This document shows positions 6,847-12,260 of a DNA stretch of 12,260 nucleotides, in pieces; position 1 is the stretch's first letter; every line of letters begins with the position of its first letter. The stretch comes from JBEKYH01 sp049511115. Lineage in GTDB: Bacteria; Planctomycetota; Phycisphaerae; Tepidisphaerales; Tepidisphaeraceae. The notes under the pieces were generated by a model. It was not told the origin of the DNA and ran no database searches. It was given only the letters and a program-made list of their open reading frames with translations. The position numbers and the translations under genes were made by a program. The DNA is taken from positions 1 to 12,260 of the forward strand of contig JBEKYH010000102.1 in NCBI GenBank assembly GCA_049511115.1, read 5' to 3'.

Positions 6847-6874
6847 TTGACACTCCGCCCTGCGGGATTACGAT
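6847..6874 (+). promoter_or_regulatory. Candidate sigma-70-type promoter for the coiled-coil operon
   Basis: A perfect -35 hexamer TTGACA at 6847-6852 is followed after 16 bp by TACGAT at 6869-6874 (four of six matches to TATAAT). Transcription would start near 6881, giving a leader of about 165 nt before the GTG at 7045. This is the best promoter-like pair seen in the divergent region; the weak -10 leaves it uncertain. Confidence 0.4.
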
Positions 6875-6916
6875 AACCATTCGCGTTGTGGGCGCCGGCG
6901 GAGCGCCGAGCGGAAG

Positions 6917-7001
6917 GCGAAGGCCTTCGCTTTCACGCCTGACGGAGGTTGTTCCCTCCGGCGGCAAACCAAGGCTTTTTGAAAAAGAGGCTTGGTCCGC
7001 C
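6917..7001 (+). promoter_or_regulatory. Three consecutive palindromes/stem-loops in the operon leader
   Basis: In order: a perfect loopless palindrome GCGAAGGCCTTCGC (6917-6930); a hairpin CGGAGG 6943-6948 with CCTCCG 6955-6960 (6 bp, 6-nt loop); and a longer stem-loop 6960-7001 in which GGCGG pairs with CCGCC (5 bp), ACCAAG with CTTGGT (6 bp) and CTTTT with AAAAG near the tip. The last stem closes about 31 nt before the ribosome site. No T-run follows, so it is not a standard terminator. It may be a stabilising or regulatory 5' leader, or copies of a dispersed palindromic element. Confidence 0.4.
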
Positions 7002-7031
7002 TAAATGCCTGCCTTCCCCGACGCCGCAGTC

Positions 7032-7038
7032 AAAGGAG
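7032..7038 (+). promoter_or_regulatory. Shine-Dalgarno site fixing the start at 7045
   Basis: AAAGGAG stands 6 nt before the GTG at 7045. No comparable site precedes the upstream TTG at 6949, and the 32 residues between the two are low in family character and are coded by hairpin DNA. This decides in favour of the shorter protein. Confidence 0.75.
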
Positions 7039-7044
7039 TCGCTG

Positions 7045-7923
7045 GTGAGCCCCCTTACCAAGATATTTGTCATGTTGCTGGTGGTCGTGTCGCTGCTGAA
7101 TGCGGCCGCCACTGTCGTTTATGTCAATAAGGAGCAGGCCACCGACGACGCCAACAAGGCGTTGCAGGCCAAGGTCAACGAGGTCAGCCGCAATCTGGAG
7201 ATGGCCAAGAGCGACGCGGACACGGCCAAGGGGCAACTGACGGCGCAGATGCAGCTCGCCGCTAGCGAGTCCGCGGCCCAGCAGGCCGCTCTCACCAAGG
7301 CCGACGCCGATCTGGCTTCCAAGGATGCCGATAACAAACAGCTTCTCCGCAACAATCAGGCCCAGTTGGCCGACTCACAGCAGGTGAGCGCCCAACTGGC
7401 GATTGCCCTGCAAACGGCCAAGGATCAGACGCAGACCATCAACGATCTGCGCGATCGCGATTCCAAGCTGGTCCAGGCGCAGGCGGAAAGCGACGCCGCC
7501 GTGGCCCAGCAGCGCGAGCTTGCCGAGACCTACGGCCGCCAGGTCGAATACCTCACCGAGCAGATCAAAAAGGGTGAGGACCTCATCAAGGCCTACTCCG
7601 ACGTGATCACCCAGAATCATCTTGTCCTGCCGTCGGCGCCGGTGGCCAGCTCCTTCAGCGGCCCGCCGGTCGCCGGCACGGTCCAGGACAAGCAGACCAT
7701 CAACGGCGTGATTTACCTGACGATTTCCGTCGGCAAGGCCGACAACGTGCAGCCCGGCATGGAATTCAAAGTCGTGGACACCCAGGCCCAGCCGCCCCAG
7801 TTTCTGGGGATTTTGACGATCACGCAGATCGACACCAACACGTCGGTCGGCCGCCTGCAAGCGGATCAGCAACTGGTTGACCGCGTGCAAAAGGGCGATG
7901 AAGTCAGTTCCGATGTGCAGTAA
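7045..7923 (+). CDS. Membrane-anchored coiled-coil protein with C-terminal beta domain, function unknown
   Basis: With the GTG at 7045 the protein has 292 residues. A short basic N-terminus (SPLTK) leads into one transmembrane helix (about 5-27, FVMLLVVVSLLNAAATVVYV), without a clear signal-peptidase site. Residues about 28-205 are rich in Ala, Gln, Lys, Asp and Glu with heptad-like spacing and few prolines, typical of a long periplasmic coiled coil. After a Pro/Ser linker (LPSAPVASSFSGPPV) the last 80 or so residues form a compact beta-rich domain: G-T-V-x-D, I-Y-L-T-I-S-V-G-K-A-D-N-V-Q-P-G-M-E-F, F-L-G-I-L-T-I-T-x-I, S-V-G-R-L, V-x-K-G-D-E-V. This pattern recurs in planctomycete proteins of unknown function and somewhat recalls the FlgT C-terminal domain. 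It is the first gene of a four-gene operon; the next gene starts 61 nt later. Confidence 0.8.
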   Translation: MSPLTKIFVMLLVVVSLLNAAATVVYVNKEQATDDANKALQAKVNEVSRNLEMAKSDADTAKGQLTAQMQLAASESAAQQAALTKADADLASKDADNKQLLRNNQAQLADSQQVSAQLAIALQTAKDQTQTINDLRDRDSKLVQAQAESDAAVAQQRELAETYGRQVEYLTEQIKKGEDLIKAYSDVITQNHLVLPSAPVASSFSGPPVAGTVQDKQTINGVIYLTISVGKADNVQPGMEFKVVDTQAQPPQFLGILTITQIDTNTSVGRLQADQQLVDRVQKGDEVSSDVQ

Positions 7924-7984
7924 AGATTCCGCGATCATTCGCATCAAGCGGTGAAGAAAATCGCGTTTTGCCCTGGAGTTTGCC

Positions 7985-8143
7985 ATGAGTCGTGCAGGAG
8001 CCGGTGACCTGGTTGTTGTGAAGCCAGCCAACAATGTCTACACCGTCATGGTGATCGTCGCCACATTGGTGCAGGTTTTGGCGCTGGCGATCGTCTTTTT
8101 GCGTTACAAAGCGGTGTTTGGAAGTTATATTTTCAACGCGTGA
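7985..8143 (+). CDS. Small single-pass membrane protein (52 residues), operon partner of the coiled-coil protein
   Basis: The frame runs from the ATG at 7985 to the TGA at 8141-8143. It has a well-placed GGAG (7975-7978), 6 nt before the start. The sequence begins MSRAGAGDLVVVKPANNVYT, then a continuous hydrophobic stretch of about 20 residues (V21-L39, including MVIVATLVQVLALAIVFL), then RYKAVFGSYIFNA. The single helix with R40/K42 after it suggests one inner-membrane span. The stop overlaps the next start as GTGA, giving translational coupling. I recall similar K-P-x-N-N-V-Y-T-V small proteins in planctomycetes but cannot name a family. The position right after a membrane-anchored coiled-coil protein suggests a partner or accessory subunit; that is inference. 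Confidence 0.7.
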   Translation: MSRAGAGDLVVVKPANNVYTVMVIVATLVQVLALAIVFLRYKAVFGSYIFNA

Positions 8144-8805
8144 TCCTATCGCTGCCAACCTGGCTGCGCGGCGGAACCTGGTTTCGCCGGCAAAGATTCA
8201 GCTTCCTGCAAACTCCCTCCTTCCGCGACGGCGAACTTGAACTGGTTCTTCCATCGGACGACTACGTCGAATCCGTCCTCGCCGCCGCCTGGCATCCCGA
8301 AACAAAGGCGCTGGCTCCTGATCTGGCTTCCCTCACGCGCCGCCAGCTCGACGACTTTTTGGCCTCCTGTCCCGGCGGCCGCCAGAAGGGCGATTCGCGC
8401 ACGGGCGCGGTTCCCACCTATCACTTCTGGATGCTCAACCACGATCGCCCCGACCTGCGAATCGCCGGCGCCGTTGCTTGGCGCATCGGCGGCGGCGATG
8501 ACGTGGAGCTTTATTACGGCCACGTCGGCTACCACGTCTATCCCCCGCATCGCGGCCGGCATTTCGCCGAGCGCGCCGTCCGCCTCCTTTTCCCATTGGC
8601 CCGCCGCCACGGCGTGAATCCCCTGTGGATCACCTGCAATCCGGACAATCCGGCCTCCCAAAAAACCTGCCTGCACCTCGGCGGCAAATTTGTAGACACC
8701 GTCGCCGTCCCACCCGGCCACCCCCTCTTTGAGCGCGGCGAGGTAGCCAAATGCCGCTATAGAGTCGATGATGTCCCCGATGAAAATAGTCGACGGCCAT
8801 CTTGA
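8140..8805 (+). CDS. GNAT-family N-acetyltransferase
   Basis: The product has 221 residues. The GTG at 8140 overlaps the preceding stop (GTGA); the next Met in frame is at residue 98, inside the domain, so GTG is the only sensible start. The GNAT core lies at about 105-190: beta4 (I-A-G-A-V-A-W-R-I), beta5 (V-G-Y-H-V-Y-P-P, 129-136), the acetyl-CoA pyrophosphate loop H-R-G-R-H-F-A (137-143), and motif B with C-N-P-D-N-P-A-S...L-G-G-K-F (166-184). The Asn-x-x-Ser element and the terminal Gly-Gly-x-Phe are typical of the Acetyltransf_3 (RimJ/RimL-like) group. The N-terminal 90 or so residues are longer than usual and carry no recognisable domain. It transfers an acetyl group from acetyl-CoA to an amine; the acceptor cannot be told. 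Its 3' end overlaps the next gene by 38 bp. Confidence 0.85.
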   Translation: MILSLPTWLRGGTWFRRQRFSFLQTPSFRDGELELVLPSDDYVESVLAAAWHPETKALAPDLASLTRRQLDDFLASCPGGRQKGDSRTGAVPTYHFWMLNHDRPDLRIAGAVAWRIGGGDDVELYYGHVGYHVYPPHRGRHFAERAVRLLFPLARRHGVNPLWITCNPDNPASQKTCLHLGGKFVDTVAVPPGHPLFERGEVAKCRYRVDDVPDENSRRPS

Positions 8806-9790
8806 TCTGGCCTACAACGCCCTGCGCGGCCGCGAGGTCCACCGCCCGGCATCCGAGCAAACACCCGATGAAGAGGGCGTCCCCTCCGTCGGCCTGCCTG
8901 ATTTGCGGGCAGGCCATGTCGCGTTAGTGCTGGCCACGATTTTCTGTGAACCACAAGCTGGTCACCGCGCCGGATATTCGACGCCCGACGAAGCGGCCGC
9001 CGCCGGCATGGCTCAATACGATTGGTATCGCCAGCAAATCGACGCCGGCGTGTTCCGCATGGTGCAGACGCGGGGCGACCTGCCGGAATCTCCCGCCGCA
9101 AATGCGCCTCTCCCCATGCTGCTGCTTCTGGAAGGAGCCGACCCGATCCGGACGCCGCAGGAAATCCCCGCGTGGAAAGAGCGCGGGCTGCGCGCTGTCG
9201 GGCTCACCTGGAAACTCCAAAACCGCTTCGCCGGCGGTAACGCCCAGCCCGGCCCGCTCACCGCTGAAGGCGTCGCCATGGCCCGCGCCCTGGATGCGGC
9301 GGGCATTATCCATGACCTCTCCCATTTATCCGATCCATCGGCCTTTGAATTGCTCGATCGCGTCAGCGGTCCGGTCATGGCTTCCCATTCCAATTGCCGA
9401 GCAATCGTCCCGGGCCAGCGCCAGATCTCCGACGAAATCATCCGCGCCATCGGCCGCCGCAACGGCATGATCGGCATCAATTTCTTCGACCGCTTTCTAC
9501 TTCCTGTTGCCGACCAGGGCGCGCGCCGGGCAACGCTCAACGACGTGATCATCCATATCCGCCACATCTGCGACCGCGTCGGCGACGCCCGCCACGTCGG
9601 CCTGGGCACCGACATGGACGGCGGCCTGGGGCGCGACGATATCCCGGAGGAAATCCGCTCGTCCGCGGACCTGCCGAAACTCGCCGATGCGCTTTCACGC
9701 GCGGGGTTCTCGGACGGCGATGTCAACGCGATACTCGCGGAGAATTGGCTGGGGTTTTTGGGGAGATCGTTGGCGCCGGCCGCGGGATAA
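8768..9790 (+). CDS. Membrane-dipeptidase-type zinc metallopeptidase (peptidase family M19)
   Basis: The product has 340 residues, the usual length for bacterial M19 enzymes, and no signal peptide, so it is probably cytoplasmic. All expected dinuclear-zinc ligands are present: H11 and D13 in D-G-H-L-D, the bridging E122 in L-L-L-E-G-A, H186 in D-L-S-H-L-S, H207 in A-S-H-S-N-C-R, and D282 in G-T-D-M-D-G-G. L-T-W...N with A-G-G-N (146-158) and G-M-I-G-I-N-F (233-239) also match the family. M19 enzymes hydrolyse dipeptides, including L-D or D-containing ones, and related members act on other small amides. Three ATGs are possible (8768, 8771, 8780). The family habit of beginning M-x-I-V-D-G-H-L-D makes 8780 the most likely true start, but none has a good ribosome site. 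Overlap with the acetyltransferase gene implies co-expression. Confidence 0.9.
   Translation: MMSPMKIVDGHLDLAYNALRGREVHRPASEQTPDEEGVPSVGLPDLRAGHVALVLATIFCEPQAGHRAGYSTPDEAAAAGMAQYDWYRQQIDAGVFRMVQTRGDLPESPAANAPLPMLLLLEGADPIRTPQEIPAWKERGLRAVGLTWKLQNRFAGGNAQPGPLTAEGVAMARALDAAGIIHDLSHLSDPSAFELLDRVSGPVMASHSNCRAIVPGQRQISDEIIRAIGRRNGMIGINFFDRFLLPVADQGARRATLNDVIIHIRHICDRVGDARHVGLGTDMDGGLGRDDIPEEIRSSADLPKLADALSRAGFSDGDVNAILAENWLGFLGRSLAPAAG
8891..8915. repeat. Intragenic inverted repeat in the M19 gene
   Basis: GGCCTGCC (8891-8898) and GGCAGGCC (8908-8915) are perfectly complementary around a 9-nt loop. The DNA encodes G-L-P-D-L-R-A-G-H, a segment where other M19 enzymes also have L-P-x-L-R-x-G, so the protein is not disrupted. 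It may be a chance product of GC-rich codons. Confidence 0.4.
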
Positions 9791-9814
9791 TCGAATCAAC
9801 AAAGTCCGGCCAAC

Positions 9815-10051
9815 TCAGGCTCGGGCGGCCATTGCTCTTACGGCCGGCCGATCGGAGCGCGTTGGAGCGCGCAAAAGGCTTGACCTCACGGTCGCCACGC
9901 CAACGGTCTGTCCGGTCATGTCGAAAAACTCGACGCTATATCCTTCTTCCATGCCCGGTATCAGGTGGCGATCCACAACCGTACCGACGTCGCCCGCCTT
10001 TAGGTCCTCCTCTGGCAGGTCTGCGGTTAGAATTACATCGGAGAAAAGCAT
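9815..10051 (-). CDS. DUF4926 domain protein
   Basis: The product has 78 residues. Residues 1-62 fit the DUF4926 pattern: D-V-I-L-T-x-D-L-P-E-E-x-L-K-A-G-D-V-G-T-V-V-D, then Y-S-V-E-F, D-M-T-G-Q-T-V-G-V-A-T-V. The spacing of D-L-P, L-K-x-G-D-x-G-T-V-V and Y-x-V-E-F is the family's hallmark, recognised by eye. It looks like a small SH3-like beta barrel. The last 16 residues (APTRSDRPAVRAMAARA region) are basic and outside the domain. The family has no assigned biochemical function that I know; it is common in cyanobacteria and planctomycetes, often beside other small domains of unknown function. Here it stands alone: convergent with the M19 gene (24-bp gap) and divergent from the next membrane-protein gene (42 bp between starts). 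No ribosome site is evident. Confidence 0.8.
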   Translation of the reverse strand: MLFSDVILTADLPEEDLKAGDVGTVVDRHLIPGMEEGYSVEFFDMTGQTVGVATVRSSLLRAPTRSDRPAVRAMAARA

Positions 10052-10093
10052 CGTTCGCTAAAGAGGATTGTAACGAAATGGCCCGGTATATTC

Positions 10094-11641
10094 ATGCGCC
10101 AACACCGAATCATGAGCGACGACACTGCCAAGCCTGTTCCGCCTAATCGCCCCGCACGGCCGCGGCGCGCCGCGCTCTTTGCCATCGTTCTCCTCCTCCC
10201 CATCGCTCTTCTTCAACTCTGGATCTCCACCGCCGGCTTTGTCGCCTGGTCGCGGGACAGCCAATATATCAGCCTCCTGGCCGACGCGTTTATGCACGGC
10301 CAACTCAGCCTGATGGTCACGCCTCCGCCGCAGATGCTGGCGTTGCCCGATCCGTATGATCCACAGGCCAACAGCCCATACCGCCTGCATGATGCGACGC
10401 TTTATCACGGAAAATACTATCTGTATTGGGGTCCCGTACCGGCGATCCTCACCGCGGCGGTCTTTGAAGTATTGCGAATCCGCCCGAACATCGGTGATCA
10501 ATACCTCGTGTTCGCGTTTCTATTCGGCGCCGTTGCCGCCGCGGCGTTGTTGATGTTTCGCATCAGGGCGAGATTCTTCGGGGACTTGAGCGCGCTTGCC
10601 GTCGCGATCCCGATTATTTCGCTGGGTCTGGGCGCGCCGGTCCTTTTCACGCTCGCCCGCCCGGCGATTTACGAGGCGACCATCGCCGCCGGGCAATTCT
10701 TTCTTCTGACCGGCTTCCTCGCCGCGTTCGCGGGCATGGCCGCCTCAACATCGCGCGAGAGGGCAACCTGCGGCTGGCTTTTCATCGCCGGGTTTTTGTG
10801 GAGTTTGAGCGCCGGCTCGCGCATGAGTCTGATTCCCGCCATCGGGGCCGCCGAGGGGATCACGCTCTTTTTTCTCTATCGCCAGCGCCGCTTCTCATTC
10901 GCCAGCGCCGTGAGCCTGGCCACTCCGCTCATCGCGGTCATCGCGCTCCTCTCCCGGTACAATTACGCCCGTTTCGGCGATTTTTTGGAGACCGGCCAGC
11001 GCTGGCAGCTTGGCGGCCGCAATCCCAATGCACAATCGCCGCACGATTTCTTCCACCTCTACTATTTTCCCATCGACCTCTACTGCTATCTCATTACCAC
11101 GCCCGCGTGGCTGCATTCTTTCCCATTTGTCCATGCCATCGGCAGAACGCCGCCTTTCGCCGGCAGTTGGACCTTGCCGGACGGCTTCCGAATTGAGGCC
11201 CTGGTCGGCCTGCCCTGGTCGCAGCCGTTTTTGATTTGCACAATTTTCGTTGGCTCACGACTTTGGCGCCGTAACAAAACCGCGGAAGCCGCCGTTGATC
11301 CGCCGATCGCAGACCGCCATCTCCTGCCCTGGCTTATCGCCGGCTTCGCCGCCGCCGGATTAATCGGTTTCGCTCCGGCGCTGGTTTTCGAAAACGTCAC
11401 CATGCGCTACCTGCTTGACGGCGTTCCGTGCTTCACGATCCTCGCGGCGATCGGCTTTTGGAGCCTGCTGCCGCGACTTGCAACAAACGCGCGCCGCGCC
11501 GTTCTGGCGATCGCCGGTGTAGTCGTGGCGGGTCAAAGCATTCTTGCAATCCTTCTCGCCCTCACCGGCTACAACGGCAATTTCGCCTATTACAATCCTG
11601 CGTTGTTTCAGTCGATGAAGGCTTTCTTTGACCGGATTTGA
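10094..11641 (+). CDS. Polytopic membrane protein, putative GT-C-like, function unknown
   Basis: The product has 515 residues from the ATG at 10094; the ATG at 10112 (MSDDTAKP) is equally plausible and neither has a ribosome site. A proline/arginine-rich cytoplasmic start (11-26) is followed by about ten transmembrane segments. Between the first and second helices is a conserved-looking loop: S-R-D-S-Q-Y-I-S-L-L-A-D-A-F-x-H-G-Q-L (53-71), L-A-L-P-D-P-Y-D-P (83-90), and H-D-A-T-L-Y-x-G-K-Y-Y-L-Y-W-G-P-x-P-A (99-117). I recognise this arrangement from bacterial membrane proteins annotated as hypothetical or glycosyltransferase-like; the acidic loop after helix 1 fits a GT-C catalytic loop. N-F-A-Y-Y-N-P near the C-terminus also recurs in that group. 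It is followed after 68 bp by another membrane-protein gene on the same strand. Enzyme activity is unproven. Confidence 0.7.
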   Translation: MRQHRIMSDDTAKPVPPNRPARPRRAALFAIVLLLPIALLQLWISTAGFVAWSRDSQYISLLADAFMHGQLSLMVTPPPQMLALPDPYDPQANSPYRLHDATLYHGKYYLYWGPVPAILTAAVFEVLRIRPNIGDQYLVFAFLFGAVAAAALLMFRIRARFFGDLSALAVAIPIISLGLGAPVLFTLARPAIYEATIAAGQFFLLTGFLAAFAGMAASTSRERATCGWLFIAGFLWSLSAGSRMSLIPAIGAAEGITLFFLYRQRRFSFASAVSLATPLIAVIALLSRYNYARFGDFLETGQRWQLGGRNPNAQSPHDFFHLYYFPIDLYCYLITTPAWLHSFPFVHAIGRTPPFAGSWTLPDGFRIEALVGLPWSQPFLICTIFVGSRLWRRNKTAEAAVDPPIADRHLLPWLIAGFAAAGLIGFAPALVFENVTMRYLLDGVPCFTILAAIGFWSLLPRLATNARRAVLAIAGVVVAGQSILAILLALTGYNGNFAYYNPALFQSMKAFFDRI

Positions 11642-11709
11642 CGGATTTTTCAGGGGCAAGAACCTGCATTCCATGAACGCCGTATCACCTCTGGAATAGG
11701 ATCGCCTGG

Positions 11710-12260
11710 ATGAAAACGCGTCGCCGGTATTGGTGGCTGGCAGTGTTGTTTATTGCCGCGTTGTCCTGCGCCATCGCCCGTTGGAAAGGGCAGTTCCTTT
11801 GGATTGACGACGGCGGTGGAGGAGCTTGGTTAGCCCTGCTCGGCGTGTTATTGCTTGCCAACATCTACGCGCCGCCGGGTGCTTCTCTGCTTGATCTACG
11901 GTGGGGCGAGATTTTAATGCAGTTGCCGTACCTTATCCCAGGTCCACGTGCGCTGTTTTGGATTGGATCGACATTGGCTGTGCTGCTCAACGTCCAATTG
12001 TTTGTGCTCATGCCCATATGCTGGGGCCTTTACCGCAAATACGGCTGCGAGTTCCCGGGGGCAACGGAATTCATATTCTCATTTCCGGTTTGGGCGCTAA
12101 TCATGTTTGGTGCGGTCACACTTGGCTTGAACTTTATCCGCAAGGTGTGGATCCGCCTTCCGGCGTGCGTTGTGCTTTTGGTCGTCGATGTTTTTGTCGC
12201 ACTCGCGCTTTACGCTCCGTTTCTTGCTTCCCTGGGGAGTCCTCTCTCGCCAAGAATGTG
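11710..12260 (+). CDS. Polytopic membrane protein, N-terminal part (runs off the window)
   Basis: The frame is open from the ATG at 11710 to the right edge, 183 whole codons. AATAGGA (11695-11701) gives a good ribosome site 8 nt before the start. The N-terminus is MKTRRRYWW, followed by about five hydrophobic segments: near residues 9-24 (LAVLFIAALSCAIA), 40-55 (AWLALLGVLLLANIYA), 80-106, 124-142 and 153-173. Basic loops (YRKYG, FIRKVWIR) lie between some of them. No motif or family is recognised. Codon choice is less GC-biased than in the preceding genes (for example TTA, ATA, CTT and GTT codons are frequent). It may be co-transcribed with the preceding membrane-protein gene. Confidence 0.7.
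   Translation, partial: MKTRRRYWWLAVLFIAALSCAIARWKGQFLWIDDGGGGAWLALLGVLLLANIYAPPGASLLDLRWGEILMQLPYLIPGPRALFWIGSTLAVLLNVQLFVLMPICWGLYRKYGCEFPGATEFIFSFPVWALIMFGAVTLGLNFIRKVWIRLPACVVLLVVDVFVALALYAPFLASLGSPLSPRM

Noticed and set aside
6949..7044. N-terminal extension of the coiled-coil protein from TTG 6949
   Set aside because: No ribosome site before 6949. The extension is coded by hairpin DNA and would place 32 non-conserved residues before the membrane helix, whereas GTG 7045 has a proper Shine-Dalgarno site.
9013..9726. 237-codon minus-strand frame antisense to the M19 peptidase
   Set aside because: The M19 frame carries every metal ligand; the antisense frame is Ser/Arg/Pro-rich shadow sequence.

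Overview
The window looks like a chromosomal stretch from a Gram-negative, EPS/PEP-CTERM-type environmental bacterium. It is most probably a planctomycete of the Phycisphaerae/Tepidisphaerales type. That placement rests on the wording of the PEP-CTERM tails (VPEPAS... followed by a short hydrophobic helix and an Arg cluster), on the style of the giant pentapeptide-repeat protein, and on the membrane-anchored coiled-coil protein with a C-terminal beta domain. It comes from recalled family style, not from a search. There is no rRNA, tRNA, CRISPR array, transposase or integrase.

Layout. (1) 1-197 is the 3' end of a PEP-CTERM surface protein with HAF-repeat-like sequence. (2) 501-1118 is a secreted outer-membrane beta-barrel with a PagL-like lipid A deacylase His-x-Ser...Glu signature. 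(3) 1119-1549 is a 431-bp non-coding block with a long imperfect CGCAGAG-type inverted repeat and a perfect 14-bp palindrome. (4) 1550-5212 encodes a 1220-residue secreted pentapeptide-repeat protein made of eight LYSTASY modules, with a PEP-CTERM sorting tail. (5) 5190-6674, on the minus strand and overlapping the tail of the giant gene, is a GT-C-type polytopic membrane protein. (6) 6675-7044 is a divergent regulatory region with a candidate promoter and strong leader hairpins. (7) 7045-9790 is a tight four-gene plus-strand operon: a membrane-anchored coiled-coil protein, an overlooked 52-residue single-pass membrane protein, a GNAT acetyltransferase and an M19 membrane-dipeptidase-type metallopeptidase. 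(8) 9815-10051, minus strand, is a small DUF4926 protein. (9) 10094-11641 is a second large polytopic membrane protein. (10) 11710-end is a third membrane protein, cut by the window edge.

The theme of the left half is the cell envelope: exported, surface-sorted proteins and an outer-membrane lipid A enzyme. No exosortase is present, so sorting would depend on an enzyme encoded elsewhere. The most unusual object is the giant pentapeptide protein. Part of it is built from a 60-nt (20-residue) tandem unit equal to one predicted beta-helix coil, and several of its modules are spaced by whole numbers of such coils. Its repeats are dense in Asn-Leu/Phe-Thr, and it lies tail-to-tail with a GT-C-type membrane protein. 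A glycosylation link is possible but speculative. The four-gene operon is held together by short gaps and overlaps (GTGA at 8140-8143; a 38-bp overlap at 8768-8805), but its combined role is not evident.
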